A DNA stretch of 64,000 nucleotides from NCBI GenBank assembly GCA_016211105.1, contig JACQSX010000016.1, forward strand, positions 1 through 64,000, given 5' to 3'. The notes beneath the pieces were generated by a model that saw nothing but the letters and a program-made list of their open reading frames with translations, was not told where the DNA came from and did no database searches. Below are positions 10,201 through 18,395 of this stretch, in pieces. Positions within the stretch are counted from its first letter, which is position 1; every line of letters starts with the position of its first letter. Origin of the DNA: Acidobacteriota bacterium (GTDB lineage: Bacteria; Acidobacteriota; UBA6911; JACQSX01). The position numbers and the translations under genes were made by a program.

Positions 10201-10441
10201 GGCGCTGACCGCCTCCATGGGCGTTGTTCCGCTGGTGTTGGCTCGGGGCGTTCCAGGCAAGGAAATTCTCCATCCCGTGGCGGTCGTGATCCTGGGTGGA
10301 CTGATCAGTTCGACGCTCCTGGACATGGTGGTGACGCCGGCTTTATTCCATAAATTCGGGCGGCCGATTTATGAACGCTTGGCGCCCGCGCGCGACGAAG
10401 AGCGGGAAGAGATCCCGGAAAGGTTTGTTGCTCTTAGGTAA
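7295..10441 (+). CDS. CusA/CzcA-type heavy-metal RND efflux pump
   Basis: This is a full-length 1,048-residue RND inner-membrane pump. TM1 begins right after MLNAIIRFSLEHRVLVV, and the first porter loop contains PVVTILTEAGGLAPEEVE. The proton-relay helix TM4 carries GELVDDAIVDVENVFRR, the acidic and Asn-containing signature of the heavy-metal (HME) branch rather than the multidrug HAE1 branch. A second porter domain (~560-850) and TM7-12 follow. With the upstream channel and adaptors it completes a tripartite proton-driven exporter, most likely for Cu(I)/Ag(I) or divalent Zn/Co/Cd. The ion cannot be fixed by eye. It is followed after 45 bases by a small Cys-rich secreted protein gene. Confidence 0.93.
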   Translation: MLNAIIRFSLEHRVLVVATAALLVVYGGYLIVNFPIDVLPDINRPVVTILTEAGGLAPEEVERLVTFRLETVLNGATNVERVRSVSAPGLSIVYVEFGWDTDIYIARQIVNEKLQLASTQLPAGVIPVMGPISSLMGGIYLLSVRAAGPDVSDMDVRTVADWVIRPRLLAVPGVSQVINIGGGVKQYQALMNPQKMRDFSISLAEVERALRLSNASTTGGFLNRGDKEFLIRNVARIETLDDLRNTVVAVRGSTPVYVKDIARVQFGPRVKRGEGAYKGQYAVIMAVSKQPNANTVELSKHAEAALDEIRGSLPPGMVIDPVVFRQADFIETAIGNVKEALRDGSVLVLIVLFLFLLNFRTTAITLTAIPMSFLISAVLMKSFGIGVNTMTLGGLAIAIGELVDDAIVDVENVFRRLRENRQKDRPDSPLTVIFRASSEVRNSIVYATIIIMLVFMPLFFLSGVEGRLFSPLGIAYVFSIFASLVVSLTLTPVLCYYLLSRAKVIERKGDGWLVRWLKRQETKLLHVTLAHPWKILIGAAVLVLVAVSLVPLMGREFLPPFNEGSFTVLVLAKPGTSLPESDKLGTQAEKLLLTVPEIVSTGRRTGRAELDEHAEGVHYNEIEVTIRKGRSKDEIMADLRKKLAQISNVDINIGQPISHRIDHLLSGTFSQIAIKIFGEDLSVLRNLADQVRQVTSHVRGVEDLYVEQQVQIPQVRIDIDRGAAAAYGLDVGDVTDALETALNGRIIVPVLEEQRSFDVFLRLDDPWREDLNFLDDLPLDLPAGGKVPLSQVAHIKTTSGPNQILRENGLRRIVVQCNVAGRDLASVVQEIRGKVAAEVKFPKGYFASYGGQFESQIEATRLILLLSIVSILAIFVVLYSHFGLARIALQIMSNLPLALIGAVAAIFFTGGTLSVASMVGFITLFGIASRNGIMMISHYMHLMEFEGEVFDQKMIVRGTLERLVPVLMTALTASMGVVPLVLARGVPGKEILHPVAVVILGGLISSTLLDMVVTPALFHKFGRPIYERLAPARDEEREEIPERFVALR

Positions 10442-10486
10442 ACGTGACATCGACCGAGCTCTATAAATCAAATTAGGAGGTAAGCA

Positions 10487-10849
10487 ATGCGTAACGTCGT
10501 ATTTGGTGTAGTGATCGGCACCCTCTGTTTTGGCTGGATGACACTCTTTGCGGTTGACACCAGCAAAACGGGCATATTAATTGACATGGAATGCTGCAAG
10601 AGGATTAAAGCGGATCCAAAAGAGGCAGCGAAGCATGAAGTGTCCTGCGCGCTGAAGGATGCTTGCGCGAAAAACGGCTTCGGTTTGATCGCAGATGGAA
10701 AATTTCTTAAGTTTGACAAGGACGGCGACAGCACAGCGTTAGATTTCCTCAAGAAGACCAAGAGGACCGACAACATGGTGGTCACGGTCACGGGTGACTT
10801 TGAGGGCAAGACGGTCAGCGTCGCCAAAATTGAAGACGCGGCCCAGTAA
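10487..10849 (+). CDS. Small Cys-rich secreted protein, possible metal binder
   Basis: This 120-residue protein has a signal peptide (VVIGTLCFGWMTLFA). The mature part is compact and carries Cys36-Cys37, His50, Cys54 and Cys60 (MECCK, KHEVSC, DAC), then AKNGFGLIADGKFLKFDKDGD and a beta-rich tail ending VSVAKIEDAAQ. Similar small proteins occur in Acidobacteriota without assigned function. The ATG has an excellent ribosome-binding site (AGGAGGTAAGCA), and it is the last gene before a terminator, so it belongs to the RND operon. A periplasmic metal-binding or chaperone role is inferred from the Cys/His cluster and context. Confidence 0.8.
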   Translation: MRNVVFGVVIGTLCFGWMTLFAVDTSKTGILIDMECCKRIKADPKEAAKHEVSCALKDACAKNGFGLIADGKFLKFDKDGDSTALDFLKKTKRTDNMVVTVTGDFEGKTVSVAKIEDAAQ

Positions 10850-10856
10850 GATTAGG

Positions 10857-10873
10857 ACCGCTCGGCGGTTTTT
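10857..10873 (+). terminator. Rho-independent terminator of the RND operon
   Basis: The stem ACCGC (10857-10861) pairs with GCGGT (10865-10869) over a 3-base loop and is followed by a T-rich tract (TTTTTGATTTT). It lies 8 bases past the stop of the last operon gene. The stem is short, but position and tail fit an intrinsic terminator. Confidence 0.6.
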
Positions 10874-10935
10874 GATTTTCCACCGGCGCTGGGCCAGGCG
10901 CTATAAGCTTTCCGAGCCGATCTGCCGGGACAAGA

Positions 10936-11040
10936 AGTGGGTCAGTACCACTGGTTGAAGCCGAGGCAGAGATCCTGTTTCAGGTCATTGCCGACCGGGC
11001 GGAACAAGCGGCACTGATTGTAACCGCCAATCTCCCCTGC
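10936..11040 (+). pseudogene. IstB (IS21-family helper ATPase) fragment
   Basis: A 35-codon piece in one frame reads [20 protein letters not shown], then [15 protein letters not shown]. It matches the IstB segment conserved as GYVPL-..-LLF-VI-RYE..-IVT-NLPF, which includes the Walker-B region. There is no start and no Walker A, and the frame dissolves on both sides. It is a relic of an IS21-type element next to the operon end. Confidence 0.6.
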
Positions 11041-11083
11041 TGTCTTTTTTTGGGGGGATTGCCTGCGCGTTTCAAAAGCTCGA

Positions 11084-13267
11084 TTAAAACTCAAACGAAC
11101 GCGTAAATTTTAGCAATATCGCCTTATCACTGAGTTCTGGATTGAGTGTGTTGTGAATGTATTTGTAGACCACGTAGATGTCGTCGCCGGGCCGGTAGAT
11201 ATAGCGCAACCGGAAATTGACTGCTTTTACCTGTGCCGTGATGTTGTTGTACTGAAACACAGTGCTGGTGAGCAGGCGAGTGCTCAGTGAGTAGTTAATC
11301 CCGAAATTTGCGACCTGACTGAGGAATCTCTTCCCACCAAATTCCATGCGATTCAGATCATAGTTCAAATCAAGAATTAACGATGGCGTGGGCTTCCACT
11401 GCGGATTGAAAGAGTAATTCGTTCGCTGGCCGCCAAAATAGTTTGTATAGAAAGCAAGCTTGAAGCTTCCGGCAAGTGCGCGCGAAGGGTCGACAAAATA
11501 CTCAAATACGTGGCTCGTAGACGAATAATCGCCTCGCGGGACGACCACGCTGGGAGCGATCCGGAGTGGTCGCACGAGGCGCTCAAATCGTGGATGCGGG
11601 GCATAACGGAATCGAGCTCCGTTTTGGAACAAAAGCTCGATGTTATAGTGGAAGATCTTCTGTTCCACAACGTTGTGTTGATCAGCCCAGTATTCGAAGA
11701 ACGGTCGAATCTCAATTTGCCGCAGCCAACTGATCTTGGGGCGTGGTTTGAAGGCAAGGTCTACAATGCTCTTGCGCGTGTTCAGACGGTCTGCAAAACC
11801 CAGTTCCGGATTGAAGTTGGGCTCCAGGGTGAGATGCCCCGCCCCTATCTTCCAGAGGTCTGTGCGCCAGTACGCTTGTGCATAATAGGCATTCTGATCA
11901 CTGTTGACGCCGGGAGTGGCCGATTGCATCAGGAAGCCTTCAAAGACAAAGTTGTTCCAGAAGACCAAACGGGTATCCACGCCTGCAGTACGATTAAAGC
12001 TGCCGTCGCCGGAGCGGTTGGTTACTATCGCGCCAACTCTGGAGCGCGAGAACAAGTCGTATCGAGCCCGCATCACGCCAAAGTTGTTGCCCGCGATCGG
12101 TCCCTGATCCTCTGTCTGCATGTTCAGCGCGCCGATGGAAAGGGCGCCGACCTTTCCGGTCAGTTTGCCGCCGCCCCGCACCGGTATCATCTGCCCATCG
12201 GCCGAGAGTCCTATTCGACGGCTGAAGAAGCCGAGGAATGTATTCCGTTGGTTTTCGTCCAATTGCGCGGTGAAATCAAAAAAGCCCGCCCCTTCGAGAA
12301 AGAATTCTCTCTTTTCTGGGAAAAATAGGGCGTTCCGAGGATTGGCAAGGTTGGATTGTTGCGAATCCACTTGTACTTCGGCAAAGTCGGTGTTGTAGGT
12401 CAAGTCGGACGTCAATGTGGGAGTGAGCCTCCACTTGAAATCATCGACGCCAATTTCAGAACGATTTCCCCACCCGCCGGCGCCTTTTCTTCCCACGCCG
12501 CCCAGGCCATAGGGCTTCAGCCGCCAATGGGTTCCCAGTTCAATGTCTTTCAGCCCGATCAGATGGCCCGCCAGAGAGACCTGCTCGAATTGGAAGTTCC
12601 GATCCCACGTGTTCCAGAAATCAAATTCGTTTTTCCGCCGGATGATGCGGCGGAATTCCAGGCCGGTGCGGCCGGTGGTCTCTTTCAGTCGCAGTGTCTT
12701 GAATGGAATTTCAATTTCGGCAGTCCATCCGTTCTCATTACGATTCGCAATGACATCCCAGACACCGTCCCAGTTGATGTTTACGTCCTTCCCCTCGTCT
12801 GTGATCAGGGCGTCATACTGTGTTCCCTGCGCGTTGGTGGCAAACAACAAAGCATTGCGATGATCGTGGTTGGAATCAATCAGGATCCAAATACTGTCAT
12901 CCTTTTGCAAATCCCCATCTCGTCGTAACTCCGAAGCAACTACCTTGTCAGGCGCGGAATCCAAGCAGGTAATTCCGAGAAACAAGCTCTTGGCTGTATA
13001 TACAACTTGCACGGAGGTCGTCTCAGAGGCATCTTCGCCTTCCGTTGGTTCTTTCTGCTTAAAGTTTCTGGTCGGTGGGGCGTTTTTCCATACGTCATCG
13101 CCCAAAACGCCGTCCAATGCAGGAGCGCTTTCAACGCGAATCCCCCGCAGTACTTGCTCGCCGGATTTCACCGGTGCAGATACGGCGCGCGTCCCCAATC
13201 CCACGAGCAAGACAACGAAAAGACTCAGTGCTCTGCTTGCGCTTAATAGTCTGGTTCCTAATAACAT
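11084..13267 (-). CDS. CBM9-like/DUF5916 outer-membrane protein
   Basis: This protein of about 727 residues has a signal peptide ([17 protein letters not shown]). An N-terminal CBM9-like beta-sandwich (~40-250) includes [30 protein letters not shown] and the [13 protein letters not shown] strand. A DUF5916 region then extends to the C-terminus, alternating [16 protein letters not shown] and aromatic beta-hairpins and ending in SFEF, a typical outer-membrane barrel end with a terminal Phe. The start taken is ATG at 13267; a longer TTG start at 13318 is also open. It is a paralogue of the protein at 25807-28014. Such proteins sit next to TonB systems and secreted hydrolases; substrate binding or translocation is inferred. 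Confidence 0.85.
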   Translation of the reverse strand: MLLGTRLLSASRALSLFVVLLVGLGTRAVSAPVKSGEQVLRGIRVESAPALDGVLGDDVWKNAPPTRNFKQKEPTEGEDASETTSVQVVYTAKSLFLGITCLDSAPDKVVASELRRDGDLQKDDSIWILIDSNHDHRNALLFATNAQGTQYDALITDEGKDVNINWDGVWDVIANRNENGWTAEIEIPFKTLRLKETTGRTGLEFRRIIRRKNEFDFWNTWDRNFQFEQVSLAGHLIGLKDIELGTHWRLKPYGLGGVGRKGAGGWGNRSEIGVDDFKWRLTPTLTSDLTYNTDFAEVQVDSQQSNLANPRNALFFPEKREFFLEGAGFFDFTAQLDENQRNTFLGFFSRRIGLSADGQMIPVRGGGKLTGKVGALSIGALNMQTEDQGPIAGNNFGVMRARYDLFSRSRVGAIVTNRSGDGSFNRTAGVDTRLVFWNNFVFEGFLMQSATPGVNSDQNAYYAQAYWRTDLWKIGAGHLTLEPNFNPELGFADRLNTRKSIVDLAFKPRPKISWLRQIEIRPFFEYWADQHNVVEQKIFHYNIELLFQNGARFRYAPHPRFERLVRPLRIAPSVVVPRGDYSSTSHVFEYFVDPSRALAGSFKLAFYTNYFGGQRTNYSFNPQWKPTPSLILDLNYDLNRMEFGGKRFLSQVANFGINYSLSTRLLTSTVFQYNNITAQVKAVNFRLRYIYRPGDDIYVVYKYIHNTLNPELSDKAILLKFTRSFEF

Positions 13268-13365
13268 TCTTGTTGGAAATCTCTTGTGAGAGGCGCTCGA
13301 CAATTTATAGCTGCTCAAAAAAAGAAGTCATTATAGATCGTATCGACCTAGCGATCAAGCGTAGG

Positions 13366-13898
13366 TCGAAAATTGGGTGCGCGACATAAATGTGACGGTC
13401 AGGCCGCTGTTCCGTTTTCCCAGTAGTCCTCGAAACTTTCAATCGCTCCGGTGTAACTGGTCGAGGCTTCATCACGCACGGCAGATCTGTTCGTTGACTT
13501 CTACCAGCGACTCGCTCAGTTGCCGGAAACGCTGATACTCGGTCACCTCACGTTGTGCCTTCTACAGCGCGGTCGCAGTGGCAAAATACTCCGATACCGT
13601 CTTGCCCTCGATCTTGTAGGTCAATCGATACGTCAGCCCCTGGCCCGGATGAGCTGGATCATGACAATGACAATTGGCCTTACCGCACCTTCCGCTGGTT
13701 GCTGTAATCGAACCGCGCCGCATATCCCCCACGTGCGCGATCTCTTTGAATAGTTTGCACCGCTGCCGCTCCAGTTCCGCCAGGGTATTGGGCATACGGG
13801 GATACCGCCTTGTCCTCGCGTATCATTACGCTAGGAGAAGATGCAACGCCCACTATCTAGGTACCCCTTCACATTTATGTCGCGCACCCTCGAAAATT
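13366..13898. mobile_element. Dead 515-bp insertion element with 21-bp terminal inverted repeats and 9-bp target duplication
   Basis: Perfect 21-bp inverted repeats lie at 13375-13395 and 13869-13889; the left one begins GGGTGCGCGACATAAATGTG. They are flanked by the identical 9-bp direct repeat TCGAAAATT at 13366-13374 and 13890-13898, which is the target-site duplication. The element between is 515 bp and carries only a DUF6788 pseudogene. It is too short for a transposase, so it is either an internally deleted insertion sequence or a non-autonomous (MITE-like) element that moved in trans. I cannot assign an IS family from the ends alone. Confidence 0.85.
13472..13795 (-). pseudogene. DUF6788-family gene with one in-frame stop
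   Basis: Read leftward from 13795 the frame gives MPNTLAELERQRCKLFKEIA, the small-residue/GS-rich turn, then CGKANCHCHDPAHPGQG. This is the Cys motif and layout of DUF6788 proteins. After ATATAL a single TAG interrupts the frame. The same frame then resumes with the expected family tail KAQREVTEYQRFRQLSESLV and ends at a stop at 13472. Apart from that nonsense codon the 108-codon gene looks intact. It lies entirely within the 515-bp element, so it travelled with it. Confidence 0.75.
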
Positions 13899-14285
13899 GG
13901 CCAAAATTCTTGGAACGATGCGCAGAGTCCTGCCGTCATTATCAGTTTGTGCGCTGCTGGCGTACGAAGTGACAGTCCTTTTCGCGAATGGGCAATGTCC
14001 TGTAACCGAAATATGTGAAAGAAATCAGGCCCGGAGGGCCGCCAGTAGGTAGGCCCGTGCGTAATGCCCTTTCGGCCCTTCAGGCCTGGGGAAATCGCTC
14101 AGCGGCTTCAAATCGGAAAGTCGACATGTTCAGCGGACTTCGCTTACAGGAGACTGCCTACGGTCCCGTCCCGGGAATAACATAGCAATGCCCATCGGCC
14201 CGAAGGTCGCGGGAATGCTAAAAGGCGATTGGGAACCAGGGCTTTTGGACCTTAAAATGAAAGATTCGTTAGAGGAGATGCTTCT
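13899..14285. other. Intergenic region with short GC-rich palindromic repeats
   Basis: No gene is seen. The stretch contains GC-rich partly palindromic units such as GGCCCGGAGGGCC near 14030 and CCCTTTCGGCCCTTCAGGCCTGGGG near 14068-14092, similar in style to dispersed Acidobacteriota repeats. It ends in AGAGGAGATGCTTCT, the ribosome-binding site of the TolC gene at 14286. Confidence 0.4.
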
Positions 14286-16187
14286 ATGAAAGCTAGCTCA
14301 TTTCTGGCCGCCTTTATCTGCATTTGCTGTCTTCTGATTCAAACGCCTCTTGCCGAACAAGCGCCTCAAAAGCAGCAGAAGAGTCAAGAATTTGTCAGGG
14401 ATTACAGCGTTGAACCTAGTTGGTTTCCCAGTGTATTCCGTCCCTATCAAGAGCAACCTTTTGCTCCAACGGTGTTGGAGAACTCGCCTCGACTTCATGA
14501 GCTCATCCGCGACGGAAGATTGCAGCTGTCCTTGGCCGATACTTTGGCGCTGGCGCTTGAGAACAATCTTGACATCGCGGTGCAGCGCTACATCATCCCG
14601 GCGGCACAGGCAGACGTTCTGAGAGCCCGGTCAGGTCAGGCCGCGCGCGGTGTCCAGGGTGCGTTCGTCCCAGGCGGACTCAACGTGGGCGCTATTGGCG
14701 CAGGTGTCAGTGGCGCTGCTGGAGCTGGCGGCGTTGGGTCCGCAGGCGGCATTACCGGCGGGGGTGGAGCGGTTCAAATTGGGCCGTCGGGCACTTTTGA
14801 CCCTAGCGTGAACTTCAATTTTAGCTGGGATCGTGTCTCTTCGCCGTTGAATACGTTGCAGGTGGCGGGTATTCCTGCCGTGACCACCTATTCCACCGCC
14901 TTTACCGGTACGTACACTCAACTGTTTCCCACCGGGACCAGCTACTTTCTCGGAGTCAATGGTTTGCGACAAAGCTCCACCCAGCAGTTCTTACGGTTCA
15001 ATCCCGCCGTGATCAGTCGCTTCGTGTTTGGTTTCCATCAACCGTTGCTCAGTGGTTTCGGCCTTTTGCCCAATGAACGCTTCATGATCGTGGCGCGAAA
15101 CAATCAGAAGGTTTCCGAGGAGGTTTTCCGTCAGCAGGTCATTAATACGGTGGTAAAGGTTGAGAACATGTACTGGGATACGGTGGCTCTGCAAGAAAAT
15201 ATCCGTGTTGCCGAGCAGTCCCTTACTGTGGCGGAGAAGTTATACCGTGACAACAAGATGAAGGCCGAAATCGGAACTCTGGCGCCTCTGGATGTGGTTG
15301 CGGCGGAATCAGAGGTTGCAGCCCGCCAGCGCGATTTGATCGTGGCCAGAACCAACCTGCAACTGCAAGAAGCCACGTTGAAGAACATTTTGAGCAAGAA
15401 GGTGGATCGTGAACTGGATGCTGCGCGCCTTGTCACCACGGATTCCTTGCCCCAAGTTAGGTCCGGTGATATTCCTGACCTTGACAAGACTCTAGCCGAC
15501 GCCCTTGAGGATCGTCCCGAGCTGCGACAGGCGCAATTAAATCTCCAGAACCAGAACGTCGCCTCCCGATATACGGCAAACAACCTGAAACCCAACCTTG
15601 CCCTGTTTGGCCTGTACGCTGGCGCGGGTTTGGAGGGAAACACAAGCAAGTCCTCTGGCGGAGCCGGGGGTTCTCTGGGACAGGCTTTCACGGGCGATTT
15701 CCCCGAACAAGGAGGGGGAATGAGCTTGAGCATCTCGATCCGGAACCGCGCAGCCCAGGCGGATAATCTGCGGGCTCAACTGGAATACAGCCAGCTCCAG
15801 ACCAACCTGCAGCGGTCGCGCAATCAAATCGCCCTGGAGGTTCGGCAAGCCATGATCGGCCTGATTCAAGGCAAAGCCCAAGTGGAGGCCGCGCACCAGG
15901 CAGTCGTTCTCGCTCGCCAGACCCTCGAGGCGGAACAGAAGAAACTGCAGGCAGGAGTGTCAACCTCCTACCAAGTTATCTTGCGCGAGCGCGATCTGGT
16001 GGAGGCCGAGCTTGCCGAGGTGCAAGCGCTGGGCGGTTACGCGAAGGCACGGGTCGAGATGGGTCGTTCGGCTGGCAAAAGTCTTGATCGGAGTGGAATT
16101 CGGCTCTCGGATGCGCTCGCCGGTGCGATTACCAGCATGCCTGCGCCCCCGTTCAGTCTCCCTGGATCTCGCGTCGAGGGCAAGTAG
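14286..16187 (+). CDS. Large TolC-family outer-membrane protein (twin A)
   Basis: This 633-residue TolC-superfamily protein has a signal peptide (FLAAFICICCLLIQTPLA). A short N-terminal extension (DYSVEPSWFPSVFRPYQEQP) precedes the first coiled coil beginning LSLADTLALALENNLDIAV. Residues ~115-165 are a Gly/Ala-rich, probably extracellular insertion. Two coiled-coil repeats follow (ENMYWDTVALQENIRVAEQS, then NQIALEVRQAMIGLIQGKAQ). It is much longer than the channel at 2526. It is followed after 8 bases by a close paralogue, and no adaptor or pump gene is adjacent. It may serve an exporter encoded elsewhere, such as the FtsX-type ABC transporter at 48.3 kb, but that is speculation. Confidence 0.88.
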   Translation: MKASSFLAAFICICCLLIQTPLAEQAPQKQQKSQEFVRDYSVEPSWFPSVFRPYQEQPFAPTVLENSPRLHELIRDGRLQLSLADTLALALENNLDIAVQRYIIPAAQADVLRARSGQAARGVQGAFVPGGLNVGAIGAGVSGAAGAGGVGSAGGITGGGGAVQIGPSGTFDPSVNFNFSWDRVSSPLNTLQVAGIPAVTTYSTAFTGTYTQLFPTGTSYFLGVNGLRQSSTQQFLRFNPAVISRFVFGFHQPLLSGFGLLPNERFMIVARNNQKVSEEVFRQQVINTVVKVENMYWDTVALQENIRVAEQSLTVAEKLYRDNKMKAEIGTLAPLDVVAAESEVAARQRDLIVARTNLQLQEATLKNILSKKVDRELDAARLVTTDSLPQVRSGDIPDLDKTLADALEDRPELRQAQLNLQNQNVASRYTANNLKPNLALFGLYAGAGLEGNTSKSSGGAGGSLGQAFTGDFPEQGGGMSLSISIRNRAAQADNLRAQLEYSQLQTNLQRSRNQIALEVRQAMIGLIQGKAQVEAAHQAVVLARQTLEAEQKKLQAGVSTSYQVILRERDLVEAELAEVQALGGYAKARVEMGRSAGKSLDRSGIRLSDALAGAITSMPAPPFSLPGSRVEGK

Positions 16188-16195
16188 GAAAACCA

Positions 16196-18121
16196 ATGGC
16201 AAGGATGATGCGACCGAGGAGGCACAAAGAGTTTTGCCGGCTGGCAGGATTGCCCGTGATCGCTAAGGCGGGCGGGAAAACCTGTGGACTCTTACTCGTA
16301 TTTCTTCTGGCTGGCGGCCGGGGGATGGCGCAACAGCCGAATCGGGAGCCGCGCGACTATAGCAAGAGTTCGGAATGGTTTCCTCGCTTCTACAGGCCTT
16401 ATATGCGGCAGGAGGTGCCTGCGGTTGAGCCGGCCGATACCGCGATCATCTCTCGCATGATCCGCGACGGAAAAATAATGCTATCTCTGGCCGATCTGTT
16501 GTCCGCGGTCGTTGAGAACAACCTGGATGTTGCGGTTGCTCGGTACCTCAACTCGGCGGCTGAAACCGATATTTTGAGAGCCAAGGCGGGCCAGGCGCCA
16601 CGCGGCGTGGAGGGCGCCCCAATTCCCAGCGGCCTTTTTGCCGGGGCGATTGGAGCGGGAGTGGGTGAGGGAGGCGGCGGGGCGGGCGGCCTCGGCGGTG
16701 GAGGCGGCATCAGTGGACAAGCGCGCGCCGTCTCGCTTTCTCCGCGTGGCGCTTTCGACCCGACCCTCGTTTTGAATTTCAGCCTGGGCCACACCTCCAG
16801 TCCATTGAACACGGTACGGATTGCCGGTGTGCCCGTAGTCACGACGTCAACCACCTCTTTCCAGGCTAGGTACCAGCAGGCATTTACCAGTGGCACTACG
16901 TTGAGCCTCACATTCAGCAGCCAGCGGCAGGGCTCAACCCAGCAGTCGCTCCTGTTCAATCCTTCGCTTGTGTCCCGCTATTCCCTGTCCGTTACGCAGA
17001 ATTTGCTAAGCGGTTTCGGATTTGCCGTCAACCGCCGTTTCTTAGAGGTAGCCCGGAACAACCAACAGACCGCTCATGAAGTGTTCCGGCAACGTGTAAT
17101 CGGCGTAGTGGCGCAGGCGCAAAATCTTTACTGGGATCTTATTGCATCTCGCGAGAACGTCCAAAATGCAGAGCGCTCCTTGGCGGTGGCAGAGCAGTTG
17201 TACGAAGACAACAGAAAGCGAGTCACAATTGGCACCATGGCCCCCGTGGACCTGATCCCGGCGGAGTCTGAGGTGGCAAGCCGACGACGGGACCTGGTCA
17301 TCGCGCAGACTGACTTCCAGACCCAAGAACTTGCCTTGAAAAATCTTTTCGGCAAACAGATGGATCCCCAACTTGCGGCTGCTCCGATTGAAGCGACCGA
17401 TGCGCTCCCCGAACCCAAAGATACCGACATTCCCAAACTGGACGAGGTTCTGCTGGCGGCAATGCAGAACCGTCCAGAGTTGCGCCAGGCGGAGCGAAGC
17501 CTTGTCAACCAAAGAACCGTCGTGCGTTTTACCAGAAACAGTCTGAGACCTACGCTCACGTTGTTTGGGCTTTTGGCCAGCGCGGGACTTGCCGGAGACC
17601 ACGTGATCCCTAACCCTGCGGGAGGACCTCCAATTGTGATCCGGGAAGGTCTGGGTGAAGCCTTGAGGCAGGTGGGCCGTCTGAGTTTTCCCGAGTACGC
17701 GTTCGGGTTCACCTTGAGCGTTCCCATCAAGAACAGGGATGCCCAGGCGGACCATGTGCGCGCCCGGCTTGACGAGCAACAAGCGCAAACTTCGCTACAG
17801 CAGACTGGAACTCAGATCGCGTTAGAGGTGCAGAAAGCCATTATCAGCCTGGTACAAAACCAAGCTCGTGTCGAGGCGGCGCGGAGAGCCGTGAAGCTGA
17901 GCGAACAGGCATTGGATGCCGAAGAGAAGAAACTTCGCGCCGGGATCTCCACTCCGTATGACGTAATTCGGTTGCAGCGCGACCTCGTAGCGAGCCAACG
18001 CGCGGAGGTGCAAGCCCGGGTCAACTATGCAAAAGCATTGGTGGAGATGGCCCGCGCAACGGGGACCTCTCTGGACCAAGCGAACATTAGTTTGGAAAAG
18101 GTTCTCCGCGGGATCTCCTGA
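16196..18121 (+). CDS. Large TolC-family outer-membrane protein (twin B)
   Basis: This 641-residue paralogue of the preceding gene has the same layout: signal peptide (TCGLLLVFLLAGGRGMAQQ), the DYSKSSEWFPRFYRPYMRQE extension, LSLADLLSAVVENNLDVAV, a Gly-rich insertion (GAGVGEGGGGAGGLGGGGG) and two coiled-coil halves. The pair arose by tandem duplication and probably forms one transcript. Heteromeric trimers are possible but untested. ATG at 16196 is taken as start. The leader before the signal peptide is Arg/Lys-rich and rather long (about 30 residues), so a later start cannot be excluded. Confidence 0.87.
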   Translation: MARMMRPRRHKEFCRLAGLPVIAKAGGKTCGLLLVFLLAGGRGMAQQPNREPRDYSKSSEWFPRFYRPYMRQEVPAVEPADTAIISRMIRDGKIMLSLADLLSAVVENNLDVAVARYLNSAAETDILRAKAGQAPRGVEGAPIPSGLFAGAIGAGVGEGGGGAGGLGGGGGISGQARAVSLSPRGAFDPTLVLNFSLGHTSSPLNTVRIAGVPVVTTSTTSFQARYQQAFTSGTTLSLTFSSQRQGSTQQSLLFNPSLVSRYSLSVTQNLLSGFGFAVNRRFLEVARNNQQTAHEVFRQRVIGVVAQAQNLYWDLIASRENVQNAERSLAVAEQLYEDNRKRVTIGTMAPVDLIPAESEVASRRRDLVIAQTDFQTQELALKNLFGKQMDPQLAAAPIEATDALPEPKDTDIPKLDEVLLAAMQNRPELRQAERSLVNQRTVVRFTRNSLRPTLTLFGLLASAGLAGDHVIPNPAGGPPIVIREGLGEALRQVGRLSFPEYAFGFTLSVPIKNRDAQADHVRARLDEQQAQTSLQQTGTQIALEVQKAIISLVQNQARVEAARRAVKLSEQALDAEEKKLRAGISTPYDVIRLQRDLVASQRAEVQARVNYAKALVEMARATGTSLDQANISLEKVLRGIS

Positions 18122-18288
18122 GATTCTTCGGGTCAGGAAATCACTTCGTGCTGAGACTTGGGGGCCACCGAGCCTGGGCAGAGTTTTGTGCCCCGTGCTG
18201 TCTCCGCGTCTTTACTGCCTCTGGGGTGGGTGGACGCCAAGTTGTTTAGCGCCCTCGATCCAGTTTTTCCCTTAGGTCGGGTGCGCGC

Positions 18289-18317
18289 TTGACAAGCCCC
18301 GCAGGGACTGCAATGAT
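18289..18317 (+). promoter_or_regulatory. Promoter upstream of the SauS-like gene
   Basis: A perfect TTGACA (18289-18294) is followed after exactly 17 bases by AATGAT (18312-18317) with an extended-10 TG two bases before it. It lies about 80 bases upstream of the GTG start at 18396. The rest of the 274-bp gap after the TolC pair shows no gene. Confidence 0.55.
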
Positions 18318-18395
18318 GTAGGGCATTCCGACTCAAAATGAGATGAATGGCACAATAACATTGGCTGCTAAAACCCGTGCAGGAGGTACAAGTAC

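Noticed and set aside
9404-10273. 289-codon minus-strand open frame in the CusA-like gene
   Set aside because: Shadow frame of a well-supported pump; rich in His/Gln/Arg as expected from antisense codons, no domain.
11510-12328. 272-codon plus-strand open frame in the DUF5916 gene
   Set aside because: Antisense of a conserved outer-membrane protein; no start signals or recognisable domain.
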